This document shows positions 32,831 to 40,943 of a DNA stretch of 64,000 bases, piece after piece (position 1 is the first letter of the stretch; each line of letters starts with the position of its first letter). Origin of the DNA: Nonomuraea glycinis (GTDB taxonomy: Bacteria > Actinomycetota > Actinomycetes > Streptosporangiales > Streptosporangiaceae); the NCBI RefSeq assembly GCF_014646515.1, contig NZ_BMNK01000017.1, positions 98,952-162,951 of the forward strand, written 5' to 3'. Below the pieces are notes generated by a model. The model was not told the DNA's origin. It saw only the letters and a program-made list of their open reading frames with translations, and ran no database searches. Both the position numbers and the translations under genes were made by a program.

Positions 32831-33954
32831 CAGACAACGAGCACGAGATCGAGCAGCCGGATGACCGCGTGCCCAGACGCGTCATCGGCACCCCCGGCCC
32901 GGGCACCTCGATGCTCGGCGAGGTGGAGACCAAGACGGAGGCGCGTCCGCCGCAGGACGACACCACTCCCGGCGTCATCCTGCAGGACGAGCAGAAGGCC
33001 CGGAGCGCCGAGAAGATCGTGGCGCTCTGCTTCACGATCACCTTCCTGGCGGCCGTCGCCTTCATCATCTCCTACGTGGTCTTCCAGGTCGGAAGCCCGG
33101 AGGCGACGGGCGTGTCCAACCTGGCGCTCGGCAGCACCCTGACGCTGGCGGTGCTGGGGCTGGCCGTCGGCATCGTCATCTGGGTCCGCCGGATCATGCC
33201 GAAGTACGCGCTGGTCCAGGAGCGCCACGAGATGGCCTCCGCCGTGGCCGACCGCGCCGTGGTGGCCGACACGTTCGTGCAGGGCGCCAACGAGAGCGGC
33301 TTCGTCAAGCGCAAGCTGCTGCGCCGCACGCTGCTGCTCGCCGCCGCGCCGCTCGGCCTGATCCCGCTGGTGCTGCTGCGCGACCTCGACAACAGCAAGA
33401 TGACCGGCGCCAACTTCAACAAGTTGCTGCGCCACACGGTCTGGGGCGAGAAGAACAAGGAGGGCAAGCCGCTGCGCCTCGTCGTCGAGGGCACCGGCCA
33501 GCCGATCCGCGCGGCCGACTTCAACTCGCCGGGCGGCATCCTGTCGATCGTGCCCGAGGGCTACGAGCACGACCTCAACGTCCTCGCCAAGGCCACGCTG
33601 ATCCTCATCAAGTTCCGCCCCGAGGAGCTCAAGGCCGGCGTCAACAAGAACTGGACGCACGAGGGCATCGTCGCCTACTCGAAGATCTGCACGCACGTGG
33701 GCTGCCCGGCCGCTCTGTACGAGCAGACCACCCACCACATCCTGTGCCCCTGCCACCAGTCGACGTTCGACGCCGCCGACGGCGCCAAGGTCATCTTCGG
33801 GCCGGCCGCCCGGCCTCTGCCGCAGCTGCCGATCTCCGTCGACGACCAGGGCTACCTCGTCGCGCAGGGCGACTTCGCGGTGCCGGTCGGTCCCAGCTTC
33901 TGGGAGCGCGGCGACGCCGAGGCCGAGGCCAGGGCCAAGGGAGGCCAGGCATGA
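32827..33954 (+). CDS. qcrA: Rieske iron-sulfur subunit of the bcc complex
   Basis: The 375-residue protein has a charged N-terminus, three membrane helices (near residues 60-85, 95-115 and 165-185, as in actinobacterial QcrA), and a Rieske domain with CTHVGC and CPCHQS [2Fe-2S] ligands. It overlaps qcrC and qcrB by 4 nt on each side. Confidence 0.96.
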   Translation: MTDNEHEIEQPDDRVPRRVIGTPGPGTSMLGEVETKTEARPPQDDTTPGVILQDEQKARSAEKIVALCFTITFLAAVAFIISYVVFQVGSPEATGVSNLALGSTLTLAVLGLAVGIVIWVRRIMPKYALVQERHEMASAVADRAVVADTFVQGANESGFVKRKLLRRTLLLAAAPLGLIPLVLLRDLDNSKMTGANFNKLLRHTVWGEKNKEGKPLRLVVEGTGQPIRAADFNSPGGILSIVPEGYEHDLNVLAKATLILIKFRPEELKAGVNKNWTHEGIVAYSKICTHVGCPAALYEQTTHHILCPCHQSTFDAADGAKVIFGPAARPLPQLPISVDDQGYLVAQGDFAVPVGPSFWERGDAEAEARAKGGQA

Positions 33955-35597
33955 GTGACCTGAACGAGGTCCCCCCGGGCATCGCGGGACCGGCTAACGC
34001 CCTCGACGCCCGCCTCGGCGGGGCCAACTTCTTCAAGCGCAACCTGCGCAAGGTGTTCCCCGACCACTGGTCGTTCCTGCTGGGTGAGATCGCCCTCTAC
34101 TCGTTCATCATCCTGCTGCTGACCGGCACGTTCCTGACGTTCTGGTTCAAGCCGAGCATGGGCGAGATCGAATACGCCGGCTCGTACGCCCCGCTCCAGG
34201 GCGTCATGATGTCCGAGGCCTACGCGTCGTCGCTGGAGATCAGCTTCGACGTCCGTGGTGGACTGCTCATGCGGCAGATGCACCACTGGGCGGCCCTGCT
34301 CTTCGTCGCGGGCATGATGGTCCACATGCTGCGGGTGTTCTTCACCGGCGCCTACCGCAAGCCGCGCGAGATCAACTGGATCATCGGCGTGCTGCTGCTG
34401 ACGCTGGCTCTCGCCGAGGGCCTGACCGGCTACTCACTCCCCGACGACCTGCTCTCCGGCGCCGGTCTGCGGATCACCGAGGGTGTGGCCATCTCGCTGC
34501 CGCTGGTCGGCACGTACGTCACGTTCTTCCTGTTCGGCGGCGAATATCCGGGCACTGATGTCGTCTCCCGGTTCTACTCGCTGCACATCCTGCTCATCCC
34601 TGGCATCCTGCTGGCCCTCATCAGCGCCCACATGGTGCTCATGTGGGTGCAGAAGCACACCCAGATGCCGGGCAAGGGCCGCAACAACGAGAACGTGGTG
34701 GGCGCGCCGTTCTACCCGGCCTTCATGGCCAAGGCGGGCGCCTACTTCCTGTTCACGCTCGGCGTGGTGGCCGGGCTCGCGACGTTCACCCAGATCAACC
34801 CGATCTGGCTGTTCGGACCGTACACACCCGCGGACATCTCGGCGGGCTCCCAGCCCGACTGGTACATGGGTTTCCTGGAGGGCGCGCTGCGCATCATGCC
34901 CGCCTGGGAGTGGAACCTGTTCGGCACCTCCCACATGGGCACGCTGCCACTGAGCGTGATCATCCCGGCGCTGGCGCCTCTGGGCCTCATCATGACCGGC
35001 CTGGCGCTCTATCCGTTCCTCGAACGGTGGATCACCGGCGACCACCGCGAGCACCACATCGCGGAGCGTCCGCGCAACAACCCGCACCGCACCGCGATCG
35101 GCATGTCGGCCATCACGTTCTACGGGGTGTTCTGGCTGCTGGGCGCCAACGACGAGCTCTCGGCGTTCTTCCACATCAACCTGAACATGACGACCTACGT
35201 CGGCCGGGTGCTGGTGTTCGTCGCTCCGGTGCTGGCCTACGCGATCACGTACCGGATCTGCCTGGGCCTGCAGCGCTCCGACGCCGCGATCCTGCACCAC
35301 GGTGTGGAGTCCGGCGTGATCAAGCGTCTGCCGCACGGCGAGTTCATCGAGGTGCACACGCCCCCGGCGGAGGACATCGAGGCGCACATCCGAGGCAAGG
35401 AGGCGGTGCTCACGCTGCCTGTGGCCGAGGACCCCGCGGGCATCCCGCCCAAGGGCATGCGTGGCCCGCTGGGCAAGCTGCGCGCCAAGATGTCCAAGAC
35501 GTACGGCGGGGAGAAGATCCCGCTCGACGGCGACCACGCTCACGACGAGGAGCACGCCGCCGTCACGTCCGGCGAGGACAAGTCTCTGACCCACTGA
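33951..35597 (+). CDS. qcrB: Cytochrome b subunit of the bcc complex
   Basis: The 548-residue membrane protein oxidises menaquinol. It has haem-binding histidines in MRQMHHWAALLFVAGMMVHM and SLHILLIPGILLALISAHM, and PDWYMGFLEGALRIMP near the quinol site (PEWY-like, here PDWY). A long soluble C-terminal tail (about 130 residues) is typical of actinobacteria. It ends the operon. Confidence 0.96.
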   Translation: MSDLNEVPPGIAGPANALDARLGGANFFKRNLRKVFPDHWSFLLGEIALYSFIILLLTGTFLTFWFKPSMGEIEYAGSYAPLQGVMMSEAYASSLEISFDVRGGLLMRQMHHWAALLFVAGMMVHMLRVFFTGAYRKPREINWIIGVLLLTLALAEGLTGYSLPDDLLSGAGLRITEGVAISLPLVGTYVTFFLFGGEYPGTDVVSRFYSLHILLIPGILLALISAHMVLMWVQKHTQMPGKGRNNENVVGAPFYPAFMAKAGAYFLFTLGVVAGLATFTQINPIWLFGPYTPADISAGSQPDWYMGFLEGALRIMPAWEWNLFGTSHMGTLPLSVIIPALAPLGLIMTGLALYPFLERWITGDHREHHIAERPRNNPHRTAIGMSAITFYGVFWLLGANDELSAFFHINLNMTTYVGRVLVFVAPVLAYAITYRICLGLQRSDAAILHHGVESGVIKRLPHGEFIEVHTPPAEDIEAHIRGKEAVLTLPVAEDPAGIPPKGMRGPLGKLRAKMSKTYGGEKIPLDGDHAHDEEHAAVTSGEDKSLTH

Positions 35598-35616
35598 GAC
35601 GACTGCCACGAAGGAA

Positions 35617-35649
35617 CGGGCCCGGACGACGGAAAGTCGTCCGGGCCCG
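35617..35649 (+). terminator. Terminator of the ctaE-qcrCAB operon
   Basis: CGGGCCCGGACGAC (35617-35630) and its exact complement (35636-35649) flank GGAAA; CTCCTTTTCC follows. Confidence 0.88.
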
Positions 35650-35692
35650 CTCCTTTTCCGCAGGCTCGACCCGCTCGGAACAGGAACGCCGG

Positions 35693-35800
35693 AACCCCCG
35701 CGCCACGGCACGCGGGGTTGCGGAGGCCGGGCGCACGGAGTCGAGCGAACGCGCCGCGAGCCCAGAGTCGCGAGCCCCGCGTCACGGGACGCGGGGCTCG
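35693..35800. repeat. Duplicated hairpin before the RAM-domain gene
   Basis: Two related stem-loops lie 78 bp apart: 35693-35719 (AACCCC...GGGGTT, one bulge) and 35771-35800 (CGAGCCCCGCGTC, loop ACGG, GACGCGGGGCTCG, perfect 13-bp stem). They share CCCCGCG-N-CACGG-N-ACGCGGGG, so one is a copy of the other. The second is the likely terminator of the minus-strand gene ending at 35814. Confidence 0.7.
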
Positions 35801-35813
35801 GGTGGGGCGGGGG

Positions 35814-36101
35814 TCAGTCGGACTCGGGGAAGCCGATGGAGAAGGTCGCGTCCAGGTCGTGCTTGGAGTAGGTGCGGAAGGCGATGTGCGTCTCGGTGTG
35901 CAGCACGCCGGGGACCTTGTTGAGCCGGCCGGGGATGACCTCGGCGATCTGCTCGTAGGCGGCCACTCGCACCATGGCCAGCAGGTCGTATTCGCCGGTG
36001 ATCGAGTAGACCTCGCTGACGCCGCCGATCTCGGCGATCGTCTCAGCGACCTCCGGGATCCGGTCCACCTCGGCCTTGATGTGAACGATTGCCGTGACCA
36101 T
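35814..36101 (-). CDS. Stand-alone Lrp/AsnC effector-binding (RAM) domain protein
   Basis: The 95-residue protein is a complete RAM domain (VTAIVHIKAEVDRIPEVAE, then SITGEYDLLAMVRVA) with no helix-turn-helix. Such proteins can bind amino acids or pair with full-length Lrp regulators. It begins 18 bp after the exonuclease/GIY-YIG gene on the same strand and may be cotranscribed with it. Confidence 0.88.
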   Translation of the reverse strand: MVTAIVHIKAEVDRIPEVAETIAEIGGVSEVYSITGEYDLLAMVRVAAYEQIAEVIPGRLNKVPGVLHTETHIAFRTYSKHDLDATFSIGFPESD

Positions 36102-36119
36102 GGGACCAACTGTATCGAA

Positions 36120-37844
36120 TCACCGCAGAGGACGCCCCTCCCGGCCGCGAGCCTGGTCGAGGCCGCGGTAGGCGAGGTCGATGCGGGCCTTGTGGCGGGC
36201 GGCGCCGCGCGCGGGCAGGCTCCACTGGCCGTCGACCTCCACCAGCCGCACGCCGGGGGACTCCAGCCAGCGCAGGATGCACTCGGTCTCCTCGGCGCTG
36301 GCCGCGTGCACCGGGCCGGGGCCGGGGATGACAGCCTCGGCGGTGGCGGTGAGCGAGGCGACGAAGGGGGTGGGGTGGGCGCCACGGGGCATGACGCCGG
36401 CCGCCGCGAGCCTGCCGTATCTGATCACGTGGATCTCCCAGCCGCCGTCGAAGGCCGGGGCGGCGGCGACGAGCTGCGGGATGGCGGTGATCGCGGTGAG
36501 GCGTTGCATGCGGGCGGCGGCGCGGACGAACGCGGCCAGCCGGTCGCGGTCGACGGACGCCTCCTCGTAGCGCTGCTCGACCGCCAGGCGCTCCATGCGG
36601 GCCGAGACCGCCTGATAGACGGGGGAGGCATCGAGCAGCATCGCGCGGCGGGCGGCCTCCACATGCACCGCGTAGTCGGCCTGGCTCTGCTTGCCCTCGC
36701 ACGGGGCGCCGCAGCGGCCCATCTCGTGCAGCACGCAGGCCGTGCGGCGGGTGCGGGCCGTGATGGGCTGGGTGCACTGGCGCAGGGGCAGCGCCTCGTG
36801 CAGCGCGTTGCGGGCGTCGTCGGCGAGCCGGGCACTGGAGAACGGGCCGAGGTAGGCGGCGCCGTCGTCCCTGACCTCGCGCACGATCGACAGGCGCGGG
36901 AACGGCTCGTCGGTGAGCTTGAGCCAGACGACCTTCTCGGGGAAGCGGGACTTGCGGTTGTAGCGGGGTTTGGCGCCGCCGATCAGGCGCAGCTCCCTGA
37001 CCTCTGCCTCCAGCGCGGTCGAGCAGACGATGTGGCGGACCCGCTCGGCGATGCCGATCATCTCGCGGATGCGCGGCCTGGTCTCGCCGGCGGTGAAGTA
37101 GGAGCGCACGCGGTTGCGCAGGTTGGTGCTCTTGCCGATGTAGAGGACTTCGCCGCGCTCGTCCTCGAAGAGGTAGACGCCGGGGGAGTGCGGCACCGAC
37201 TCGGCCAGGTGGCGCTTGCTCTGCTGCTCGGGCGTGGGGGCGCGGACGAACGACTTGAGCTCTTCGAGCGTGTGCACCTGGAAGGAGCCCGCCCGCTCGA
37301 TGAGGCCGTGCAGCACGTGCACGGTGGCTCTGGCGTCCTCCAGCGCGCGGTGGCACGGATCGGTGGGGCTGCGGAAGAACCGGGCGAGGGTGGACAGCTT
37401 GGCGTTGGGCGTCTCGTCGCGGGTCAGCACCCGCCGGGCGAGGTCGACGGTGTCGACGACCGGGTTGGCCGGCGGGGGATAGCCGTGCGCGGCGCAGGCG
37501 GCCTTGACGAAGCGGGTGTCGAAGCCGGCGTTGTGGGCGACCAGGGTGCTGCCGCGGATGAACTCCAGGAAGCTCGGCAGCACCGACTCGATCCGCGGCG
37601 CTGCCACCACCATGGCGTCGGTGATGCCGGTCAGCACGGAGATGAACGGCGGGATCGGCCCGCCGGGATCGACCAGCGTGGAGAACTCCCCTAACACCTC
37701 GCCCGCCCGCACCTTGACCGCGCCGATCTCGGTGATCATGTGCTCGGCGGGCGAACCGCCGGTCGTCTCGAGGTCGAACACGACGAAGGTGACGTCACTC
37801 AGCGGAGTGCCGAGCTCATCGAGGGTGCCTTGTACCGGTTCCAC
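36120..37844 (-). CDS. DEDDh exonuclease fused to a UvrC-like GIY-YIG nuclease
   Basis: The 574-residue protein joins two nucleases. Residues 15-180 are a DnaQ/epsilon-type 3-5 exonuclease with VVFDLETTG, AHNAGFDTRFV and HRALEDARA. Residues 220-310 are a GIY-YIG domain (SPGVYLFEDERGEVLYIGK, followed by NLRNRVRSYF). The rest resembles the middle of UvrC, with a Cys cluster (CTQPITARTRRTACVLHEMG). UvrC's C-terminal endonuclease V-like and HhH domains are absent. M. tuberculosis Rv2191 has the same fusion. A DNA repair role is likely; the substrate is unknown. The start is GTG 37844. Confidence 0.9.
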   Translation of the reverse strand: MEPVQGTLDELGTPLSDVTFVVFDLETTGGSPAEHMITEIGAVKVRAGEVLGEFSTLVDPGGPIPPFISVLTGITDAMVVAAPRIESVLPSFLEFIRGSTLVAHNAGFDTRFVKAACAAHGYPPPANPVVDTVDLARRVLTRDETPNAKLSTLARFFRSPTDPCHRALEDARATVHVLHGLIERAGSFQVHTLEELKSFVRAPTPEQQSKRHLAESVPHSPGVYLFEDERGEVLYIGKSTNLRNRVRSYFTAGETRPRIREMIGIAERVRHIVCSTALEAEVRELRLIGGAKPRYNRKSRFPEKVVWLKLTDEPFPRLSIVREVRDDGAAYLGPFSSARLADDARNALHEALPLRQCTQPITARTRRTACVLHEMGRCGAPCEGKQSQADYAVHVEAARRAMLLDASPVYQAVSARMERLAVEQRYEEASVDRDRLAAFVRAAARMQRLTAITAIPQLVAAAPAFDGGWEIHVIRYGRLAAAGVMPRGAHPTPFVASLTATAEAVIPGPGPVHAASAEETECILRWLESPGVRLVEVDGQWSLPARGAARHKARIDLAYRGLDQARGREGRPLR

Positions 37845-37889
37845 GATCCAAGACCATAGACACGGCGACCGACAGTTGCGCCGCCGCCG

Positions 37890-37923
37890 CGAATAACTAT
37901 TCGGCTTGAACCTTCGTTACCCT
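37890..37923 (+). promoter_or_regulatory. Promoter and 14-bp palindrome ahead of the kinase operon
   Basis: CGAATA-AC-TATTCG (37890-37903) is a perfect palindrome near the -35 region. TACCCT (37918-37923) is a -10 box 7 nt before the ATG at 37931. The site could bind a regulator acting on the kinase genes or on the divergent nuclease gene. Confidence 0.45.
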
Positions 37924-37930
37924 TCCCTTT

Positions 37931-39436
37931 ATGTCCGGGGGAAGACTCGCCAACCGCTACTCCCTGATGCAGCCGCTGGGCAGCGGTGGCATGGGGCGGG
38001 TCTGGCTGGCCAGGGACGAGATGCTCGACCGCGAGGTGGCGGTCAAGGAGCTCACCCTGCCCGAGGGACTGTCCCCCAAGGAGCGGGCCGAGCTGGTCAC
38101 CCGGGCCGTGCGCGAGGCCCAGGCGATGGCCCAGCTGCGGCACCCGGGCATCGTGGCGCTGCACGACGTCGTCGTGGAGCACGATCGGCCCTGGATCGTC
38201 ATGGAGCTGCTGCGCGGCCGCACCCTCGGCGAGGCGGTGCAGGCGCACGGCCCGATGCCGGTGGAATACGTCGCGAGGATCGGCGCCGACATGCTCGACG
38301 CGCTGTCCGCCGCGCACGCGCGTGGCCTGCAGCACCGCGACGTGAAGCCGGGCAACGTCTTCCTCACCGACAGCGGCAGAGTGGTGCTCACCGACTTCGG
38401 CATCGCCAGGCAGGAGGGCCAGGCGACGCTGACCGAGCAGGGCATGACGATCGGCTCGCCCGGGTTCATCGCGCCCGAGCGGCTGGAGGGCGAGGCCGGC
38501 GGGCCGGCCAGCGACGTGTGGTCGCTCGGCGCCACCCTCTATCTCGCGGTGACGGGCACGGCGGCCTACAGCGGCACCGCCGCCGAGCGGATCAGGGCGA
38601 CGCTGACCCAGCCGCTGCCGGTGGCGCCGGGGCCGCTCGGCCCGCTGCTGGCGGCCATGATGGCGGCGCATCCGGCGGCCAGGCCCGCCGCGCCGGCGAT
38701 GATCCAGCCGCTGCGGCAGGCCGCCGCCGGTCTGCCCGCCGTCCTGCCGGTGCACCACGTGCCGACGGCGCCGCGCCCGGTCAGGCGGCGTCACGGGCCT
38801 CTGCTGTGGCTCGCCGCCGTAGCGGCGGTGCTGGTCGTGGCCGCGGCGGCCACCGCCGTCGTTCTGATCCTGAAAAATCGGGACAACGGGGTGCCTGCGG
38901 CGTTCACCGTACCGCTGAACGTGTGCTCCCTCCTCGGCCAGGAGGACGTCGGCCTGCTGCTGCGCACCCAGCAGCCGCCCGCGGGCAAGGCGAGCGCCGA
39001 CGAGCTCGGCCCCCAGTGCGGCTGGACCACGCCGGGCAGAGGCATGGAGGTGCAGGTGCAGAAGGACTCCGACACCCGCGATCCGTGGGCCATGAGCCCT
39101 GAGTCGGCCCGCACCCTGTTCGGCAACCAGCACCGCTACTGGGCCAAGAACGACAGGGCCCAGTGGATCTGGCCGGAGATCGGCGTCACGAAGGCCCAGC
39201 CGGTGACGCGCACCCCGGTCCGGGCCATCGGGGGCGTCGGCGAGGAGGCCTTCACCTACGAGCTGAAGGGCCCCACGGGCCGGATGCTCTCCGCCGTCGT
39301 CTTCTACCGCCTGGCCAATCTGGTGGTGAGCGTCGAATACACCACGCTCGCCGACCGGCCCAGCGACGACGACATCAAGCAGACGGCCCTGAAGGCGGCT
39401 CAGGCGAGCGAGCGGGCGTTACTCCATGCGGGCTGA
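37931..39436 (+). CDS. Transmembrane Ser/Thr protein kinase (first of a pair)
   Basis: The 501-residue protein has a kinase domain (residues 10-255) with GSGGMGRVWLA, VAVKELTL, LQHRDVKPGNVFL, LTDFGIA and SPGFIAPERL. One membrane helix follows (LLWLAAVAAVLVVAAAATAV, near residue 300). The outer module has a Cys pair, NVCSLLGQEDVGLLL and GPQCGW, in the style of DUF3558-like lipoprotein folds. ATG 37931 is probably leaderless. Its last 11 nt overlap the next kinase. Confidence 0.9.
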   Translation: MSGGRLANRYSLMQPLGSGGMGRVWLARDEMLDREVAVKELTLPEGLSPKERAELVTRAVREAQAMAQLRHPGIVALHDVVVEHDRPWIVMELLRGRTLGEAVQAHGPMPVEYVARIGADMLDALSAAHARGLQHRDVKPGNVFLTDSGRVVLTDFGIARQEGQATLTEQGMTIGSPGFIAPERLEGEAGGPASDVWSLGATLYLAVTGTAAYSGTAAERIRATLTQPLPVAPGPLGPLLAAMMAAHPAARPAAPAMIQPLRQAAAGLPAVLPVHHVPTAPRPVRRRHGPLLWLAAVAAVLVVAAAATAVVLILKNRDNGVPAAFTVPLNVCSLLGQEDVGLLLRTQQPPAGKASADELGPQCGWTTPGRGMEVQVQKDSDTRDPWAMSPESARTLFGNQHRYWAKNDRAQWIWPEIGVTKAQPVTRTPVRAIGGVGEEAFTYELKGPTGRMLSAVVFYRLANLVVSVEYTTLADRPSDDDIKQTALKAAQASERALLHAG

Positions 39437-40868
39437 GGGTTACCTGCTCGCCGGCCGCTACCGCCTCGTGGAGCGCCTCGGACAGGGCGGCGCGGGCACG
39501 GTCTGGCGGGCGCACGACGAGACGCTGCACAGGCAGGTCGCGGTCAAGCAGGTCACCGTGCCGCGGGAGCTGACGCCGCGGGAGCGGGCCGAGTTCGCCG
39601 ACCGGGCCATCCACGAGGCCAGGTCCGCCGGGCGGCTGCGCGACCCGGCCATCGTCCTGGTGCACGACGTCGTGCTGGAGGAGGGCCAGCCGTGGATCAT
39701 CCTGGACCTGATCGCGGGCCGCTCCCTGGACAAGGTGATCAAGGAGCACGGCCCGATGCCGCCGGACCTGGTGGCCCGCGTCGGCCTGCGCGTGCTGTCG
39801 GCGCTGTCGGTCGCGCACTCCCACGGCATCGTGCACCAGGACGTCAAACCGGCCAACATCCTGCTCGACGCCGACGGCTCGGCGATGCTCACCGACTTCG
39901 GCATCGCGGTCCCGATCGGCGGCCGGGCCGACAAGTACGGCAGCGCCGGCTCGCCCGGCTACATGGCGCCGGAACGGCTCAACGAGCACCCCTCCGGCCC
40001 GGCCTCCGACCTGTGGTCGCTCGGCGCCAGCCTCTACACGGCGGTGGAGGGGCGAGCGCCGTTCGAGCGGGCGGGGCCCGCCGCCGTGGCCGCCGCGGTG
40101 CTGCTGCACGAGCCGCCGCCGCCGGTCAGAGCAGGCCGGCGGCTCGGCGGGCTGCTGACGGCGATGCTGGCCAAGGATCCGGCCGCCCGCCCCACGGCCG
40201 CCCAGGTGCGCGAGGAGTTGCACGCCGTGCTCGCCTCTCCCGCGCCCGGCGCCTCCTCGCGCCGCCGCTGGTGGCTCGTTCCGGCGGTGCTCGCCGCCGT
40301 CGCCTTGCTGGGCACGGGCGGCTGGTACGGCCTGACGGTGCTCGGCCAGGAGGATCCCGGCAGGTTCGCGGCCGCGCCGGCCCCGTGCGAGCTGCTGACC
40401 GACGCCCAGGCCGCCCAGCTGCTCAAGGGGACCGCGAGGCGGGCGGCGACCCGGGAGGGCGAGTGCCGGTGGCAGGTGCACCAGGGCTCCAGGAGCGTCC
40501 GCTCGATCACCGTACGGACCTGGGCGGAGCAGCCGACCGGTGACTTCGGCGGTCCCGAGGTGGCCGCGCTGCGCTTCGCCAACGAGCGCACGGTCCGCGG
40601 CGGCACCGAGGGCGTGGCGTTCCGCAAGTCCGTCGGCCCCGTCAGCGACGTGCGCGACGTGGGGGAGGCGGCGATCGTGCAGAGCACCTTCGAGCGCTCC
40701 ATGGGCGCCCCCGACGAGGGCCGTGCCGACAGCACGGTGCTGCTGCGCACCAGCAACCTGCTCGCCGAGGTCGTCTGGCACGAGGAGGACGCCAAGCGGT
40801 CCTCGAAGGTCGACCAGAAGCCGGTGCTCGCCACCGCCCGCATGGTCTCGACCGCGTTGCGGGGATGA
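39426..40868 (+). CDS. Transmembrane Ser/Thr protein kinase with HQD in the catalytic loop
   Basis: The 480-residue kinase has GQGGAGTVWRA, VAVKQVTV, LTDFGIAVP and SPGYMAPERL. The catalytic loop reads VHQDVKPANILL: the usual Arg of HRD is Gln, so it is a non-RD kinase that may not depend on activation-loop phosphorylation. A membrane helix lies near residues 280-300. The outer module again has a Cys pair, APCELLTDAQAAQLL and GECRWQ. It starts inside the end of the first kinase gene, so the two are translated together. Confidence 0.9.
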   Translation: MRAEGYLLAGRYRLVERLGQGGAGTVWRAHDETLHRQVAVKQVTVPRELTPRERAEFADRAIHEARSAGRLRDPAIVLVHDVVLEEGQPWIILDLIAGRSLDKVIKEHGPMPPDLVARVGLRVLSALSVAHSHGIVHQDVKPANILLDADGSAMLTDFGIAVPIGGRADKYGSAGSPGYMAPERLNEHPSGPASDLWSLGASLYTAVEGRAPFERAGPAAVAAAVLLHEPPPPVRAGRRLGGLLTAMLAKDPAARPTAAQVREELHAVLASPAPGASSRRRWWLVPAVLAAVALLGTGGWYGLTVLGQEDPGRFAAAPAPCELLTDAQAAQLLKGTARRAATREGECRWQVHQGSRSVRSITVRTWAEQPTGDFGGPEVAALRFANERTVRGGTEGVAFRKSVGPVSDVRDVGEAAIVQSTFERSMGAPDEGRADSTVLLRTSNLLAEVVWHEEDAKRSSKVDQKPVLATARMVSTALRG

Positions 40869-40943
40869 GTCACCGCAAGCGTCTCGCAAGCCGGATGACT
40901 AGCATGTTTCACCGCAAGTCATGGCAATCCCCTGGAGTCCCTG

